64,000 nt of DNA from SHWB01 sp050246875 (GCA_050246875.1 JBFWVF010000010.1:173408-237407), one strand, 5' to 3'; shown: positions 43,919-53,389, counted from the first letter of the stretch. The notes: a model not told the origin generated them from the sequence alone. Translations and numbers: made by a program.

Positions 43919-46144
43919 ATGCATTGGCTACGCTTCATTTCCGGGCTCGCCGGCCTCGCCGGCGTCATCGTGGCCGCGCTTGTTCTCGCCTGTCCGGCGG
44001 GCGCTGCCGAACCTGCCGCATCGCCGGCCGCCGAAGTCCAGGCGCTGGACGACCTCGTCGAGACGCTAAAGGACGAGGGCCGGCGCGACGCCCTCGTGCG
44101 TGACCTCGAGGCCCTGGCCGCGGCCCGCCGGGACGCGGCGGCGGCGTCCGCCGGGCCGGCCGACGAGACGGGCATCGTCGGGCGCATGGCCTCGCGCGCC
44201 GCGGCGCTGGGTGACCAGGTCGTCGAGACCGTGGCGATGCTCGGCGCGCTGCCGACGCTGCTGCCCTGGGTCGAGCGTCAGCTCGACGAGCCGGCGGCGC
44301 GCGAGCACTGGCTGCTGGCGCTGGCGACCATCCTCGCCGTGCTGCTGGCCGGCATCCTCGCCGAGCTGATCGCGCGCCGCTTGCTGGCCGGCACGCGGCG
44401 CCACCTCGTCGGTCGCGCCGGCGGCGGCGTCATGCCGCGCGTGCTGCTGATGCTCGCCGGCGTACTGGTCGAGATGGTGCCGGTCGCCGCGTTCTATGTC
44501 GTGGCGCAGCTCCTGCTGCCGCTGTTCTCGCCGCACCCGACGGCGGTGATCGCCACGCGCATGCTCGTCGAGGCGAGCGTCGTCGCGCGCCTGGTGCTCG
44601 TGCTGGCGCGCGGTGTGCTGGCGCCGTACGAACCGACATTGCGGCCGTTGCGCCTGTCCGACGAGTCCGCCAACTACGCCTATATCTGGGTACGGCGCAT
44701 CAGCGGCGTCGCCGTCTACGGCTGGTACGCGGCGGCAGCGGCGGGCGCGCTCGGCCTGCCGGCGGCGGGCGTCGCCGTACTGCTCAAGCTGGTCGGGCTG
44801 GTGCTGGTCGCCCAGGCGATCATGCTTATCCTGCAGCTCCGTCTGCCGGTGCGCGAACGGCTGGGACGCGGCGGTCCGCTGGCCCGCCTGGCCGATGTCT
44901 GGCACGTGCTGGCGATCGTCTACGTCAGCGGCGTCTATGCCGTCTGGGCCTTCCAGACCGGCGCGGGTTTCGGCTTCCTGCTGCGCGCCACCGCGGCGAC
45001 CTTCGCGCTGGTGTTCGCCGCCCGCCTCGCCGAGGCGGGGGCGATGCATGTGCTCGACCGTGCCTTCCGGCTGCGTGCCGAGACGCGCGCGCTCTATCCG
45101 CATCTCGAACAGCGCGCCAACCGCTATCTCCCGGTCGTGCGCGGCGCGGTGCGTGCGGCGATCTGGATCCTGGCGACGGTGCTGCTCGCCGAGATGTGGG
45201 GAATCAATCTGGTCGCCTGGATGGCGGAGCCGTTCGGCCGCCGCCTGCTGGCTGCCGCGATCCAGATCGTCGTCGTGCTCGCCGGCGCCGTGCTGCTGCT
45301 CGAGTTCGTCAACGCCGCGATCGAACGCTACCTCGTCGACAAGCCGGGCAGCACACATGTCCAGTCGCAGCGGCTGCGGACCCTGCTGCCGCTGCTGCGC
45401 GCGGTGGTGCGGATCGCCGTCGGCGTCGTCGTCGTGCTGATCGTGCTGTCGCAGATCGGCGTCGACATCGCGCCGCTGCTCGCCGGCGCCGGCGTCATCG
45501 GCCTGGCCATCGGCTTCGGCTCGCAGAAGCTGGTGCAGGACGTCATCACCGGCATGTTCATCCTCATCGAGGACACGGTCTCGGTCGGCGACGTCGTCGA
45601 TGTCGGCGGCGGCCATCTCGGCATCGTCGAAGCGGTGACGATTCGCACGATCCGCCTGCGCGATATTTCCGGCGCGGTGCATGTGGTTCCGTTCAGCGAT
45701 GTTTCGTCGGTGACCAACCTGTCGAAGGACTTTTCCTTCGCCGTCATCGACGCCGGTGTCGCCTATCGCGAGGATACGGACGAGGTCGTCGCCGTCCTCG
45801 AGGAGGTTGCCCGTTCCCTGCAGGAGGATGCGGTGTTCGGATCGGACATCCTCTCGCCGCTCGAGGTGCTCGGGGTCGACCAGCTCGCCGACAGTGCCGT
45901 CGTCGTCAAGGTGCGGATAAAGACGCTGCCGCTGCGGCGTTGGGCGATACAGCGCGAATTCAACCGCCGCATGAAGAAGGCGTTCGACGCCGCCGGGATC
46001 GAGATCCCCTTCCCCCAGCAGACGGTATGGGTCGGCGAACCGAAGGCCGCCGAGGCGCTGGCGGCGCGGACGGGGGGGCGGTTCGACGACCGGCCGGACA
46101 ACCTGCGGCCGCCGTCCGGAGTGCACGGCGAGGCCGCCAGCTGA
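43919..46144 (+). CDS. large MscS-family mechanosensitive channel
   Basis: A 741-residue mechanosensitive channel with an N-terminal signal-like helix, a roughly 90-residue periplasmic region, then several helices leading to the conserved MscS module near residues 500-640. That module includes the pore-lining helix and beta domain (GAGVIGLAIGFGSQKLVQDVITGMFILIEDTVSVGDVVDVGG). The size is between MscS and the giant MscK/MscM members. It protects cells from osmotic downshock. It starts 47 bases after motB; the link to it is unclear. Confidence 0.9.
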   Translation: MHWLRFISGLAGLAGVIVAALVLACPAGAAEPAASPAAEVQALDDLVETLKDEGRRDALVRDLEALAAARRDAAAASAGPADETGIVGRMASRAAALGDQVVETVAMLGALPTLLPWVERQLDEPAAREHWLLALATILAVLLAGILAELIARRLLAGTRRHLVGRAGGGVMPRVLLMLAGVLVEMVPVAAFYVVAQLLLPLFSPHPTAVIATRMLVEASVVARLVLVLARGVLAPYEPTLRPLRLSDESANYAYIWVRRISGVAVYGWYAAAAAGALGLPAAGVAVLLKLVGLVLVAQAIMLILQLRLPVRERLGRGGPLARLADVWHVLAIVYVSGVYAVWAFQTGAGFGFLLRATAATFALVFAARLAEAGAMHVLDRAFRLRAETRALYPHLEQRANRYLPVVRGAVRAAIWILATVLLAEMWGINLVAWMAEPFGRRLLAAAIQIVVVLAGAVLLLEFVNAAIERYLVDKPGSTHVQSQRLRTLLPLLRAVVRIAVGVVVVLIVLSQIGVDIAPLLAGAGVIGLAIGFGSQKLVQDVITGMFILIEDTVSVGDVVDVGGGHLGIVEAVTIRTIRLRDISGAVHVVPFSDVSSVTNLSKDFSFAVIDAGVAYREDTDEVVAVLEEVARSLQEDAVFGSDILSPLEVLGVDQLADSAVVVKVRIKTLPLRRWAIQREFNRRMKKAFDAAGIEIPFPQQTVWVGEPKAAEALAARTGGRFDDRPDNLRPPSGVHGEAAS

Positions 46145-46186
46145 GCAGGGCCCGACGGGGGCCGGCCGCGTCCGCCGCCGTCCCCG

Positions 46187-46216
46187 TTGACAGCCCCCCG
46201 CCCGGCCAAGGATATT
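46187..46216 (+). promoter_or_regulatory. sigma-70-like promoter for the argD-argF operon
   Basis: A perfect -35 hexamer TTGACA (46187-46192) is followed 18 bases later by GATATT (46211-46216), matching the -10 consensus at four of six positions. It is 67 bases before the argD start and in the right direction. An 8-base palindrome, TTCGCGAA (46227-46234), just after the -10 could bind a regulator, but I do not recognise an ArgR box. Confidence 0.5.
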
Positions 46217-46282
46217 CGGCCCCTTTTTCGCGAATTTGCGGCCCTTGCCGGACGATCCCGGCGGGTCGGGAGGACAGGCGCC

Positions 46283-47479
46283 ATGAGCGCGGTGATGTCG
46301 ACGTACGGGCGGGCTCCGATCGCTTTCGAGCGGGGCGAGGGTGCCTGGCTGGTCGCCACCGACGGCCGACGCTACCTCGACTTCGCCGCCGGGGTGGCGG
46401 TCGACAGTCTCGGTCATTGCCATCCCCATCTCGTCGAGGCGCTGACCGCGCAGGCAAAGCGCGTCTGGCACGTCTCCAACCTCTACGAGATCCCGGAGCA
46501 GACGCGCTTCGCCGAACGGCTGTGCGCCGCCTCCTTCGCGTCCGCCGCCTTCTTCTGCAACTCGGGCGCCGAGGCGATGGAAGGGGCGATCAAGGTCGCC
46601 CGCCGCTATCAGGCGAAGAACGGCAAGCCCGAGCGCTGGCGGGCGATCACGCTGGAAGGCTCGTTCCACGGGCGCACGCTGGCGACGCTGGCGGCGGCCA
46701 AGAACCCGAAGCATCTCGACGGCTTCGGCGTTCCGGCCGACGGCTTCGACCAGGTGCCGGCCAACAACCTCAACGCCCTGCGCGCCGCCATCACGCCGCA
46801 GACGGCGATGATCATCGCCGAGCCGGTGCAGGGCGAGGGCGGCGTCCGCGCGCTGTCGGCGGACTACCTCAAGGGCCTGCGTGCGGCGGCCGACGAGTTC
46901 GGCCTCGTGCTGGTCTTCGACGAGGTGCAGACCGGTTTCGGCCGCACCGGGCCGCTGTTCGCCTATCAGGCGAGCGGTGTCGCCCCCGACGTGATGGCGC
47001 TGGCCAAGGGCATCGCCGGCGGCTTTCCGTGCGGCGCGGTGCTGGCGTCGGAGAAGGTCGCGGCGGCGATGGCGCCCGGCAGCCATGGCTCGACCTTCGG
47101 CGGCAATCCGCTGGCGATGGCCGCTGCCAACGCCACGCTCGATGTGATCGAGGCCGACGACTTCCTCGCCGATGCCGAGGCGGCCGGCGCCTCGCTGCGG
47201 CGCGGGCTGGAGGATCTAGCGCGCCGGCGGCCCGACGTCATCACCGAGGTGCGCGGCGTCGGCTTCATGCTCGGCCTGCGGATTGCCGACCCGTACACCA
47301 ACGGCGCGCTCGGCGACTGCGCGCGCGAGGAGGGCCTGCTTACCGTCGTGGCGGGCGACAATGTGCTACGCTTGGTGCCGCCGCTGATCGTCCGCGAACC
47401 GGAGATCGCTGCGGCGCTCGCGATGCTCGACCGGGCGTGCGCCGCGCTCGCCGGTCGGGGCAAGGGAACCCATGGGTGA
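46283..47479 (+). CDS. argD: acetylornithine / succinyldiaminopimelate aminotransferase
   Basis: A 398-residue PLP-dependent class III aminotransferase that makes N-acetylornithine in arginine biosynthesis and may also serve lysine biosynthesis. The PLP Lys lies in LAKGIAGGFPCGAV, with LVFDEVQTGFGRTG holding the conserved Asp before it. NSGAEAMEGAIKVARRY binds the cofactor phosphate. GGAGG is nine bases before the ATG at 46283. It overlaps argF by eight bases. Confidence 0.93.
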   Translation: MSAVMSTYGRAPIAFERGEGAWLVATDGRRYLDFAAGVAVDSLGHCHPHLVEALTAQAKRVWHVSNLYEIPEQTRFAERLCAASFASAAFFCNSGAEAMEGAIKVARRYQAKNGKPERWRAITLEGSFHGRTLATLAAAKNPKHLDGFGVPADGFDQVPANNLNALRAAITPQTAMIIAEPVQGEGGVRALSADYLKGLRAAADEFGLVLVFDEVQTGFGRTGPLFAYQASGVAPDVMALAKGIAGGFPCGAVLASEKVAAAMAPGSHGSTFGGNPLAMAAANATLDVIEADDFLADAEAAGASLRRGLEDLARRRPDVITEVRGVGFMLGLRIADPYTNGALGDCAREEGLLTVVAGDNVLRLVPPLIVREPEIAAALAMLDRACAALAGRGKGTHG

Positions 47480-48413
47480 ACCGAGACACTTTCTCGATCT
47501 CGCCCGGCTCGATTCGGGCACGCTGCGCTCGATCCTCGATGTCGCGGCCAGGCTGAAGGTCGACGCCGCCAACGGGCGCGAACACATCCGGGTTCGCCCG
47601 CTGGCCGGGCGCACGCTGGCGATGGTGTTCGAGAAGCCGTCGACGCGCACGCGTGTCTCGTTCGAGGTGGCGATCCGCCAGCTCGGGGGCGATGCGGTCG
47701 TGCTCGAGCAGGTCTCGTCCCAGCTCGGCCGCGGCGAGACGCCGGCCGATACCGCGCGCGTCCTGTCGCGCTACGTCGATGCCATCATGCTGCGCACCTC
47801 CAGCGAGGAAACGCTGCTGGAGATGGCGGGGTACGCGACGGTGCCGATCATCAACGGGCTGACCAACCGCTCGCATCCCTGCCAGATCATGGCCGACGTG
47901 CTCACCTTCGAGGAGCACCGCGGGCCGATCGCCGGCAAGGTAGTGGCGTGGAGTGGCGACGGTAACAACGTCGCCTCGACCTGGATTCAGGCGGCTGTGC
48001 GGTTCGACTTCGAGATGCGCTTCGCCGGCCCGCGCGAACTGCGTCCGTCGGCCGAGCTGCTCGGCTGGGCGAGCGGTCACGGCGGCCGTGTACGCGTCTA
48101 TGACGATCCTTACGAGGCCGTCGCCGGCGCGCACTGCGTCGTCACCGACACCTGGGTGTCGATGGGCGACGATGACGCGCGCGAGCGCCGCCACAACCTG
48201 CTGGCGCCGTACCGCGTCGATGCGCGGCTGATGCGCGCCGCGCATGCGGACGCGGTGTTCATGCACTGCCTGCCGGCGCATCGTGGCGAGGAAGTGACCG
48301 ACGAGGTGATCGACGGTCCGCAGTCCGTCGTCTGGGACGAGGCGGAAAACCGCCTGCACGCCCAGAAGGGCATCCTGCTGTGGTGTTTCGGCGCCGAAGC
48401 CGCAGCGGCCTGA
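47472..48413 (+). CDS. argF: ornithine carbamoyltransferase
   Basis: A 313-residue enzyme combining ornithine and carbamoyl phosphate to citrulline. The carbamoyl-phosphate motif is EKPSTRTRVSFEVA, the HPCQIMADVLT motif follows, and the ornithine end VFMHCLPAHRGEEVTDEVIDG contains the conserved HCLP. The length is normal. It is in one operon with argD upstream (8-base overlap) and hslO downstream (four bases apart). Confidence 0.95.
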   Translation: MGEPRHFLDLARLDSGTLRSILDVAARLKVDAANGREHIRVRPLAGRTLAMVFEKPSTRTRVSFEVAIRQLGGDAVVLEQVSSQLGRGETPADTARVLSRYVDAIMLRTSSEETLLEMAGYATVPIINGLTNRSHPCQIMADVLTFEEHRGPIAGKVVAWSGDGNNVASTWIQAAVRFDFEMRFAGPRELRPSAELLGWASGHGGRVRVYDDPYEAVAGAHCVVTDTWVSMGDDDARERRHNLLAPYRVDARLMRAAHADAVFMHCLPAHRGEEVTDEVIDGPQSVVWDEAENRLHAQKGILLWCFGAEAAAA

Positions 48414-48417
48414 CACC

Positions 48418-49368
48418 ATGCCCGACAGTCTTCCCGCTGGCGCCGGTCCCGCCGACGATCTCGTCCTGCCGTTCCAGCTCAGCGGCGACGGCGATGGCGC
48501 GCGCCTGCTGGGCCGGCTCGTGCGCATGGGCCCGCTGGTCGACGACGTGCTCGGCCGGCACGCCTATCCCGAGCCCGTGGCCCGGCTGCTGGCCGAGGCG
48601 CTGGCGCTGACCGCGACGCTGGCGGCGACGCTCAAGTACGACGGCGTGTTCACGGTGCAGGCGCAGGGTGATGGCCCGGTGTCGCTGCTGGTGGTCGATG
48701 CGGAATCGAATGGCGGGGACGGTTACCGTCTGCGTGGCTACGCCCGGCACGACGATGCCCGCCTCGCCGCCCTCGGCGCCGATGCGCCGGTCTCCATGGG
48801 CCTGTTCGGCAAGGGCTGGCTGGCCTTTACCGTCGATCACGGTGGCGCGGAACAACGCTACCAGGGCATCGTCGAGATCGCCGGCAGCAGTCTCGCCGAG
48901 TGCGCGCAGCACTATTTCCGCCAGTCGCAGCAGCTCGATGCGGCTGTCCTGCTGGCGGCCGGGCGCGACGGCGAGACATGGCGCGCCGGCGGCCTGATCC
49001 TCGAGCGCATCGCCACGGCCGGTGGCCGCGCGCCGGGCTCGGCGGACTGCGACGATCCGTGGCGGCGGGCGATGATGCTGCTCGCCACCAGTACCGATGC
49101 CGAACTGCTCGATCCGGCACTCGCGGCCGAGCGGCTGCTGTTCCGCCTGTTCCACGACGAAGGGCTGCGCGTCAACCGGGCGCGGCCGGTGGTGCGCGGC
49201 TGCCGCTGTTCTGAAGCGCGCATCGTCGACGTGCTGCGCCGGCTGCCGCCCGACGATGTCGCGGAACTGGCGGCGGACGGAACCATCGAGGTGACTTGCG
49301 AGTTCTGCAGCGGGGTCTATCGTGTCGATCCCGGCCTGCTCGACCGAGAGGAGCCAGAGACGCCATGA
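48418..49368 (+). CDS. hslO: redox-regulated chaperone Hsp33
   Basis: A 316-residue Hsp33 holdase: under oxidative stress disulfides form and activate it to prevent protein aggregation. The four zinc-binding cysteines are in place at the C-terminus as CxC (GCRCSEARI) and CxxC (CEFCSGVYRVD). The N-terminal fold includes FTVQAQGDGPVSLLVVDAE. Its position directly after argF is usual in alphaproteobacteria. Its stop overlaps the lipoprotein start by four bases. Confidence 0.94.
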   Translation: MPDSLPAGAGPADDLVLPFQLSGDGDGARLLGRLVRMGPLVDDVLGRHAYPEPVARLLAEALALTATLAATLKYDGVFTVQAQGDGPVSLLVVDAESNGGDGYRLRGYARHDDARLAALGADAPVSMGLFGKGWLAFTVDHGGAEQRYQGIVEIAGSSLAECAQHYFRQSQQLDAAVLLAAGRDGETWRAGGLILERIATAGGRAPGSADCDDPWRRAMMLLATSTDAELLDPALAAERLLFRLFHDEGLRVNRARPVVRGCRCSEARIVDVLRRLPPDDVAELAADGTIEVTCEFCSGVYRVDPGLLDREEPETP

Positions 49369-49967
49369 CAGCCCGGATCCGGTCGTCGCTGACGGGACTG
49401 GCGGCGCTTGTCGTCGTCGCGCTCGCCGGCTGCACCACGCCGCCGCCGCCGCAGAAGCTGCCCGATCTCACCTACGGCCATCTGCCGCCGATCCGCCTGG
49501 CAGTCGATCGCGTCGATGTTCGCGACGACTACAAGCCGCCGCTGGCGGCGCCGCACATCGAGCATCGCGTTCCCCAGGCGCCGGCCAAGGCCGCGGCGCG
49601 CTGGGCACGCGATCGCCTCGTCGCCGTGCCCGACGGCGGTGGCCGCGTGGCGACCTACACCGTGATCGACGCGCGCATGACCGAAACGCCATTGCCGCGT
49701 ACCGGCGGTGTGCAGGGCATGTTCACGACCGATCAGGCGCAGCGCTACGACGCGCATGTGGCGGTGGAGATCGAGATCGTCGATCCGCGCGGGACACGGC
49801 TCGGCGTGGTCACGGCCGAGGCCAACCAGTCGCGCACCGTACCCGAGGGCATCACCCTCGACGAGCGCGAGAAGGCGCAGTTCGAAATCGTCGAGGCGCT
49901 GATGCGTACGCTCGATGCCGAGCTGTCTCGCAGCATCGCTGCGACGCTCGCTCGCTGGAAGCGCTGA
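49365..49967 (+). CDS. putative outer-membrane lipoprotein
   Basis: A 200-residue lipoprotein with a short signal and lipobox LAGC (Cys23, following LVVVALAGC), so the Cys should be acylated. The rest is a soluble domain of mixed alpha-beta pattern (VAVPDGGGRVATYTVIDARMTETPLPRTGGV... YDAHVAVEIEIVDPRGTRLGVVTAEANQSRTVPEGITL), reminiscent of small LPS-transport or DUF lipoproteins. It is coupled to hslO (ATGA overlap). I do not recognise a named family. Confidence 0.72.
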   Translation: MTARIRSSLTGLAALVVVALAGCTTPPPPQKLPDLTYGHLPPIRLAVDRVDVRDDYKPPLAAPHIEHRVPQAPAKAAARWARDRLVAVPDGGGRVATYTVIDARMTETPLPRTGGVQGMFTTDQAQRYDAHVAVEIEIVDPRGTRLGVVTAEANQSRTVPEGITLDEREKAQFEIVEALMRTLDAELSRSIAATLARWKR

Positions 49968-49979
49968 AGCCGGTCGCTC

Positions 49980-51428
49980 TCAGCGGCGCCAGAACGACGG
50001 CGCCAGCAGCACCAGAACCGTGAACAGTTCCAGCCGGCCGAGCAGCATGCCGGCCGACAGGATCCACTTCGCCGCGTCAGGCAGCGGCGCGAAGGTGCCG
50101 GCCGGACCGACGATGGCGCCGAGGCCGGGGCCGACATTGCCGATGGCGGTCGCAGACGCCGTCACGGCCGTCACCATATCGATGTCGAGGGCGGCGAGCG
50201 CGATGGCGATGGCGGCGAAGGACAGCATGTAGAGAAAGAAGAAACTCAGCACCGAAGTAGCGACGTCGTCGCCGATCGGGCGGCGGTTGAAGGTCGGAAT
50301 GAACACGCCGTGCGGCCGCAGCAGGCGCTTGAGCTGGGCCGACGAGGCGGCATACAGCACCTGGATACGGAAGATCTTGAGGCCGCCGGTCGTGGCGCCG
50401 CTGCAGCCGCCGAGGAAGGTGGCGACGAAGAAGATCGTCACCGCGAAAGCCCCCCAAAGGCTGTAGTCCTCCGTCGCGTAGCCGGTCGTCGTCACGATTG
50501 AGACGAGATTGACCGTCGATACCCGCAGGGCGTTCAGCAGGGTGCGGTCGGAATTGAACCACAGCAGAACGGTGATCACGACGACGAAGGCAGCGAGCAC
50601 GCCGGCGAAGGTCTGCACCTGGCGATCGCGCCACAGCGCCGTCGGCCGTCCGCGTGCAGCCTGCAACCACAGCACGAAAGGCAGCGCGCCGGCGATCATG
50701 AAGACCACCGCGACGAAGTCGATGAAGGGCGTCGAGAACTTTCCGAGGCTGGAGTCCGAAGTCGAGTAGCCGCCGGTCGACACGGTCGTCATGGCGTGCG
50801 TGATGGCATCGAAGCCGTTCATGCCGCCGAGCCAGTAGCAGAAGGTGCAGGCGAAGGTGAGCGAGAGGTAGACGAGGCCGGTGCCGACGGCGATCTGCGC
50901 GGCGCGGGGCAGAATTTTCTCGGCGGTGTCGCGACCCTCGGTGCGGAACAGCTGCATGCCGCCGACATGCAGCATCGGCAGCAGTGCGACGGCCATGACG
51001 ATGAGGCCGATGCCGCCCAGCCACTGCAGCAGGGCGCGCCACAGCAGGATGCCCGGCGGCGCTCGGTCGAGGCCGACGATGACGGTCGAGCCGGTGGTGG
51101 TGACGCCCGAGGTGGCCTCGAAGAAGGCCTCGGCATAGGTCAGGTCGAGCCCGGCGAAGGCGAAGGGCAGGGCGCCGAAGGCACAGGTCGAGACCCATGC
51201 CGCGGTGGTCAGCACGAAAGCCTGGCGCACGTCGATGGCGAGGTTGGCGCCGCGCGTCGTCAGCACCAGCGCGACACCGACGAACAGGGTGGCGCCGGCG
51301 GCGGCGAGGAACACCTGCCAGTCGGCATGGCCGGCGGCAGCATCGACGATGGCGGGCAGCACCATGGCGACCGCCAGTGTCGACAGCAGCAGGCCGACGA
51401 CGAACAGGATCGGACGGAAATCGAACAC
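49980..51428 (-). CDS. trkH: potassium uptake protein TrkH (second of tandem pair)
   Basis: A 482-residue TrkH/KtrB superfamily K+ translocating subunit, with four pore-loop repeats: SGVTTTGSTV, VSTGGYSTSD, TTTGYATED and NVGPGLGAIVG. The start is a GTG with GAGGAG nine bases upstream, at the same position in the fold as the ATG of its neighbour. It is clearly a copy of the gene directly upstream on this strand (13 bases apart), with most residues identical. No trkA (NAD-binding partner) is adjacent. Confidence 0.9.
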   Translation of the reverse strand: MFDFRPILFVVGLLLSTLAVAMVLPAIVDAAAGHADWQVFLAAAGATLFVGVALVLTTRGANLAIDVRQAFVLTTAAWVSTCAFGALPFAFAGLDLTYAEAFFEATSGVTTTGSTVIVGLDRAPPGILLWRALLQWLGGIGLIVMAVALLPMLHVGGMQLFRTEGRDTAEKILPRAAQIAVGTGLVYLSLTFACTFCYWLGGMNGFDAITHAMTTVSTGGYSTSDSSLGKFSTPFIDFVAVVFMIAGALPFVLWLQAARGRPTALWRDRQVQTFAGVLAAFVVVITVLLWFNSDRTLLNALRVSTVNLVSIVTTTGYATEDYSLWGAFAVTIFFVATFLGGCSGATTGGLKIFRIQVLYAASSAQLKRLLRPHGVFIPTFNRRPIGDDVATSVLSFFFLYMLSFAAIAIALAALDIDMVTAVTASATAIGNVGPGLGAIVGPAGTFAPLPDAAKWILSAGMLLGRLELFTVLVLLAPSFWRR

Positions 51429-51441
51429 GACTGGCAACTCC

Positions 51442-52890
51442 TCAGTCGCGCCAGAAGGCCGGCGCGAACAGGACGAGCACGGTGAAGAGTTCGAGGCGGC
51501 CGAGCAGCATGCCGGCCGAGAGTAGCCACTTGGCTGCGTCGGGCAGCGGCGCGAAGGTGCCGGCGGGGCCGACGATCGGTCCCAGGCCGGGGCCGACATT
51601 GGCCACGGCCGATGCCGCCGACGAGATGGCGGTGACGAAGTCGAGGCCGAGCGCCGCCAGCGCGATGCCCAGTAGCACGAAGGCCAGCACGTAGAGGAAG
51701 AAGAAGCTCATCACCGAGGTGACGACGTCCTCACCGACGGGCCGGCGGTTGAGGTAGGGCAGGAACACGCCGTGCGGATGCAGCATGCGGCGGAGCTGGG
51801 CGGTCGACGCGGCGTAGAGCACCTGCAGGCGGAAGATCTTGAGGCCGCCCGTGGTCGAGCCGGTGCAGCCGCCGACGAAGATGGCGATGAAGAACACCGT
51901 CGCCGCGTAGGCGCCCCATGTGTCGTAGGGATGCGTCGCGTAGCCGGTCGTCGTCAGTACCGAGGTGACGTTGACCGCGGCGAGGCGCATCGCCGCCGGC
52001 AGCGAATGCTCGGAGTAGAGCCAGAGCAGCAGGCCGGTGACGGCGACGAGCGCCGCCAGCACGCCGGCGAAGGTCTGCACCTGGCGGTCGCGCCACAGCG
52101 CCGCCGGCCGGCCGCGCAGCGCCTGGACATACAGCAGGAAGGGCAGCGAGCCAGAAATCATGAACACGGTGGCGGTGGTGTCGATGAACGGCGTCGAGAA
52201 GCGGCCGAGACTGGCGTCGGAGGTCGAGAAGCCGCCGGTCGCCACCGTCGTCATGGCGTGCGTGATGGCGTCGAAGCCGCTCATGCCGCCGGCCCAGTAG
52301 GCGAGCGTGCAGGCGAAGGTCAGCGCGACGTAGATCGAGCCGATGCCGACGGCGATCTGCGCCGCGCGCGGCAGCACCTTCTCCATCGTGTCGCGGCCTT
52401 CGGTGCGGAACAGCTGCATGCCGCCGACCTGCAGCATCGGCAGCACGGCGACGGCCATGACGACGATGCCGATGCCGCCGAGCCACTGCAGCAGCGCACG
52501 CCACAGCAGGATGCCTGGCGGCGCCGCGTCGAGCCCGATGATCACCGTGCCTCCGGTCGTGGTGATGCCGGACATCGCCTCGAAGAAGGCGTCGGCATAG
52601 GACAGGTCGAGGCCGGCGAAGGCGAAGGGCAGTGCGGCGAACACCGCCATCGCCACCCACGCGACCGTGGTCAGGACGAAGGCCTGGCGCACGCCGATGG
52701 CAAGGCTGGCGCCGCGCGTGACGAGCACCAGCGACACGCCGACGAACAGCGTCGCGCCCGCGGCGGCGAGGAACACCTGCCAGTCGGGATGGCCGACGGC
52801 GGCATCGACGATGGCCGGCAGGACCATGGCCACAGCCAGCGTGCACAGCAGCAGGCCGACGACGAACAGGATGGGGCGGAAATCGAACAC
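51442..52890 (-). CDS. trkH: potassium uptake protein TrkH (first of tandem pair)
   Basis: A 482-residue paralogue of the following gene, likewise with four pore loops (SGITTTGGTVI, TATGGFSTSD, LTTTGYATH and NVGPGLGPIVG) and the MFDFRPILFVVGLLL start. The filter-adjacent residues differ from the other copy in each loop, suggesting divergent conduction or regulation. It lies 107 bases downstream of apaG. It probably needs a TrkA/KtrA gating ring encoded elsewhere. Confidence 0.9.
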   Translation of the reverse strand: MFDFRPILFVVGLLLCTLAVAMVLPAIVDAAVGHPDWQVFLAAAGATLFVGVSLVLVTRGASLAIGVRQAFVLTTVAWVAMAVFAALPFAFAGLDLSYADAFFEAMSGITTTGGTVIIGLDAAPPGILLWRALLQWLGGIGIVVMAVAVLPMLQVGGMQLFRTEGRDTMEKVLPRAAQIAVGIGSIYVALTFACTLAYWAGGMSGFDAITHAMTTVATGGFSTSDASLGRFSTPFIDTTATVFMISGSLPFLLYVQALRGRPAALWRDRQVQTFAGVLAALVAVTGLLLWLYSEHSLPAAMRLAAVNVTSVLTTTGYATHPYDTWGAYAATVFFIAIFVGGCTGSTTGGLKIFRLQVLYAASTAQLRRMLHPHGVFLPYLNRRPVGEDVVTSVMSFFFLYVLAFVLLGIALAALGLDFVTAISSAASAVANVGPGLGPIVGPAGTFAPLPDAAKWLLSAGMLLGRLELFTVLVLFAPAFWRD

Positions 52891-52976
52891 GGGCCTCGGC
52901 CCCTTGGGCGAGGCGGCCGGCCGGCCGCGACGGCGGCGGATGATGGGGACGAAGCGAGGACCTGTCCAGTACCCCA

Positions 52977-52998
52977 GACCCGGCCGTCCGGCCGGGTC
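52977..52998 (-). terminator. hairpin at the 3' end of apaG
   Basis: A nine-base-pair perfect stem GACCCGGCC / GGCCGGGTC with a four-base loop overlaps the apaG stop codon. No T-run follows on the minus strand, so it may serve as a Rho-linked or processing hairpin rather than a simple intrinsic terminator. It separates apaG from the trkH pair. Confidence 0.45.
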
Positions 52999-53389
52999 AG
53001 TTCAGGCGGATGGCCTGGTGCGGGCTGTCGAGGGAAAAGGCCGGCACGTCGACCTCGAATTTCTCGCCGTCCTCCGCCTCCATCTGGTAGCGACCGACCA
53101 TGATGCCCGACGGCGTGGGGAGCGGCGTTCCCGAAGTGTACTCGAACGACTCGCCTGGCCGCAGGACCGGCTGCTCGCCGACCACGCCGGCCCCCCGTAC
53201 CTCCTGCACGCGGCCGTTGGCGTCGGTGATGTGCCAGTAGCGCGAGCGGAGCTGCACCGTGGCCGCGCCGCCGTTCTCGATCCGCACCTGGTAGGCCCAC
53301 ATGAACCGGTTTTCGTCCGGGCTCGAGCGATCGTCGAGATACTGCGGCTGGACGGTGACAGTGATCTTGCGCGTCGTCGCTGTATACAT
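52997..53389 (-). CDS. apaG: ApaG
   Basis: A 130-residue immunoglobulin-like beta-sandwich protein of the ApaG family (TTRKITVTVQPQYLDDRSSPDENRFMWAYQVRIEN, SRYWHITDANG, GVVGEQPVLRPGESFEYTSGTPLPTPSGIMVGRYQM). Function is not well defined; in Proteobacteria it is linked with Co2+ resistance or regulation of ApaH-dependent nucleotide metabolism. The start at 53389 gives the family length; an upstream reading adds a non-conserved tail. Confidence 0.92.
   Translation of the reverse strand: MYTATTRKITVTVQPQYLDDRSSPDENRFMWAYQVRIENGGAATVQLRSRYWHITDANGRVQEVRGAGVVGEQPVLRPGESFEYTSGTPLPTPSGIMVGRYQMEAEDGEKFEVDVPAFSLDSPHQAIRLN

Noticed and set aside
44066..47086. Minus-strand frame of about 1000 codons opposite the MscS and argD genes
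   Set aside because: It is rich in Arg, His, Gln and Asp with no recognisable domain; the sense-strand genes are intact.
49962..49985. Possible hairpin terminator between the lipoprotein and trkH genes
   Set aside because: Only a six-base stem with a 12-base loop and no T-run, so below a reasonable standard.
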